A stretch of DNA of 64,000 bases from Muribaculaceae bacterium (lineage in GTDB: Bacteria > Bacteroidota > Bacteroidia > Bacteroidales > Muribaculaceae), in NCBI GenBank assembly GCA_017473615.1, contig JAFUKL010000010.1, forward strand, positions 18,248-82,247, in the 5' to 3' direction. Every line of letters starts with the position of its first letter. Positions within the stretch are counted from its first letter, which is position 1. The notes under the pieces are model-generated. The model did not search any database and was not told the origin of the DNA. It was given only the letters and a program-made list of their open reading frames with translations. This document shows, one piece after another, positions 63,790 through 64,000 of the stretch. The position numbers were made by a program, and so were the translations under genes.

Positions 63790-63800
63790 TTAAAATGCAA

Positions 63801-63830
63801 CAAAGTTAATCATTCTCAATAACTTACAAA
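63801..63830 (-). promoter_or_regulatory. Promoter of the IS transposase
   Basis: On the - strand, TTTG (63830-63827), 18 nt, then TAACTTTG (63808-63801). The predicted start is within about 10 nt of the zinc-ribbon frame, so the mRNA would be nearly leaderless. Confidence 0.65.
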
Positions 63831-63873
63831 GGTTTTACCAACCATTTTGACCATTAAGCGGCTCAGTAGTTAT

Positions 63874-64000
63874 TTAGTGTGGGTAAGCGTAAAGCCTGGC
63901 AATGCGAAAGAGGAAAAACCTCTTGTCAACGACTCCCCTAAGATTGGCTCTGAAAAGTTTGATTTTAGCATTGAATGATTCCGCCAATGCGTTTGAAGAA
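63874..64000 (-). CDS. ISAon1-like transposase, C-terminal 41 residues (runs off the window)
   Basis: The last 41 codons of a leftward gene end at TAA (63876-63874). They read SNALAESFNAKIKLFRANLR, then GVVDKRFFLFRIARLYAYPH. The Glu in AESFNAK is the expected catalytic acidic residue, and the FFLFR...YAYP ending is that of ISAon1-family transposases. The 5' part lies beyond the window. It stops 15 bp from the right border of the IS256-like element. Confidence 0.8.
   Translation of the reverse strand, partial: SSNALAESFNAKIKLFRANLRGVVDKRFFLFRIARLYAYPH

Larger units (their letters stand above)
62783..63859 (-). mobile_element. IS256-like (variant zinc-binding) insertion sequence
   Basis: A single transposase gene is bounded by imperfect inverted repeats. 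Left: GCTTAATATGCAAAAAG from 62783. Right, read on the - strand from 63859: GCTTAATGGTCAAAATG. They share GCTTAAT, three mismatches, CAAAA, one mismatch, G. The element is about 1.08 kb, normal for a one-gene IS. I found no clear target-site duplication at these ends, so the exact borders are uncertain. A promoter for the transposase lies inside the right end. Confidence 0.6.

Noticed and set aside
1-64000. CRISPR array, prophage or toxin-antitoxin module
   Set aside because: I saw no regularly spaced repeats, phage structural genes or small two-gene toxin pairs.

Overview
The window comes from a Bacteroidota (Bacteroidales, gut type) chromosome. The signs are AT-rich intergenic DNA, the Bacteroidota -7 promoter element TAnnTTTG in front of many genes, few Shine-Dalgarno sequences, many lipoproteins, LytS/LytTR two-component pairs, a TamL-type lipoprotein Omp85, a Rho with a very long disordered insert, and Bacteroidetes-only families (DUF4296, DUF5723, a DksA-like protein without its zinc cysteines). 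Muribaculaceae or Bacteroidaceae would fit, but the genus cannot be fixed by eye.

Layout. 1-4.7 kb: apbE (-), a DJ-1 family gene (+), then a LytTR regulator and a TPR histidine kinase (-). 4.9-11.2 kb: an ilvD-ilvB-ilvN-thioesterase-ilvC operon (-) for valine/isoleucine synthesis, preceded by what reads as a complete transcription attenuator: promoter, a leader peptide rich in Ile, Leu and Val, an antiterminator segment just after its stop, and a terminator 19 nt before ilvD. 11.3-16.3 kb: tamL-like, a gph-like HAD phosphatase and an AspT/YidE-type transporter (+). 16.4-23 kb: a TolC-MacA-MacB type efflux operon with its own LytS/LytTR pair. 23.1-25.9 kb: ruvX-def-ettA. 26.1-28.3 kb: an OmpR-type two-component pair. 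28.3-32.9 kb: rho-ybaK-aroC-radical SAM (-).

33.1-43.7 kb is the most unusual part. Two convergent groups of exported proteins meet at a shared terminator near 37.64 kb. On the + strand are an LPP20-like protein, a transglutaminase-like protein, a membrane CHASE2 protein and a secreted FecR-like/CHAT-like protein. On the - strand are a beta-propeller/OmpA-like protein, a caspase-fold peptidase with the His/Cys dyad intact, and an LPP20-DUF4384 protein. I read them as one envelope signalling or proteolytic module; this is inference.

43.7-53.3 kb: tilS and pheS (divergent), nth, a lipoprotein with a DUF5723 outer-membrane protein, an MFS transporter, a serine hydrolase and tRNA-Arg(UCU). 53.4-59 kb: ileS - DksA-like - lspA - DUF4296 lipoprotein (-). 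59.1-62.7 kb: an alpha/beta-hydrolase - membrane MurF-like ligase - Ddl cassette (-). 62.8-64 kb: an IS256-like (variant zinc-binding) insertion sequence whose transposase frame has no ATG at its expected start, followed by the 3' end of an ISAon1-like transposase that leaves the window.

Most of the window is ordinary core metabolism and translation. The ilv attenuator, the exported caspase/CHASE2 locus, the MurF-Ddl cassette and the IS at the right edge are the parts that repay study.
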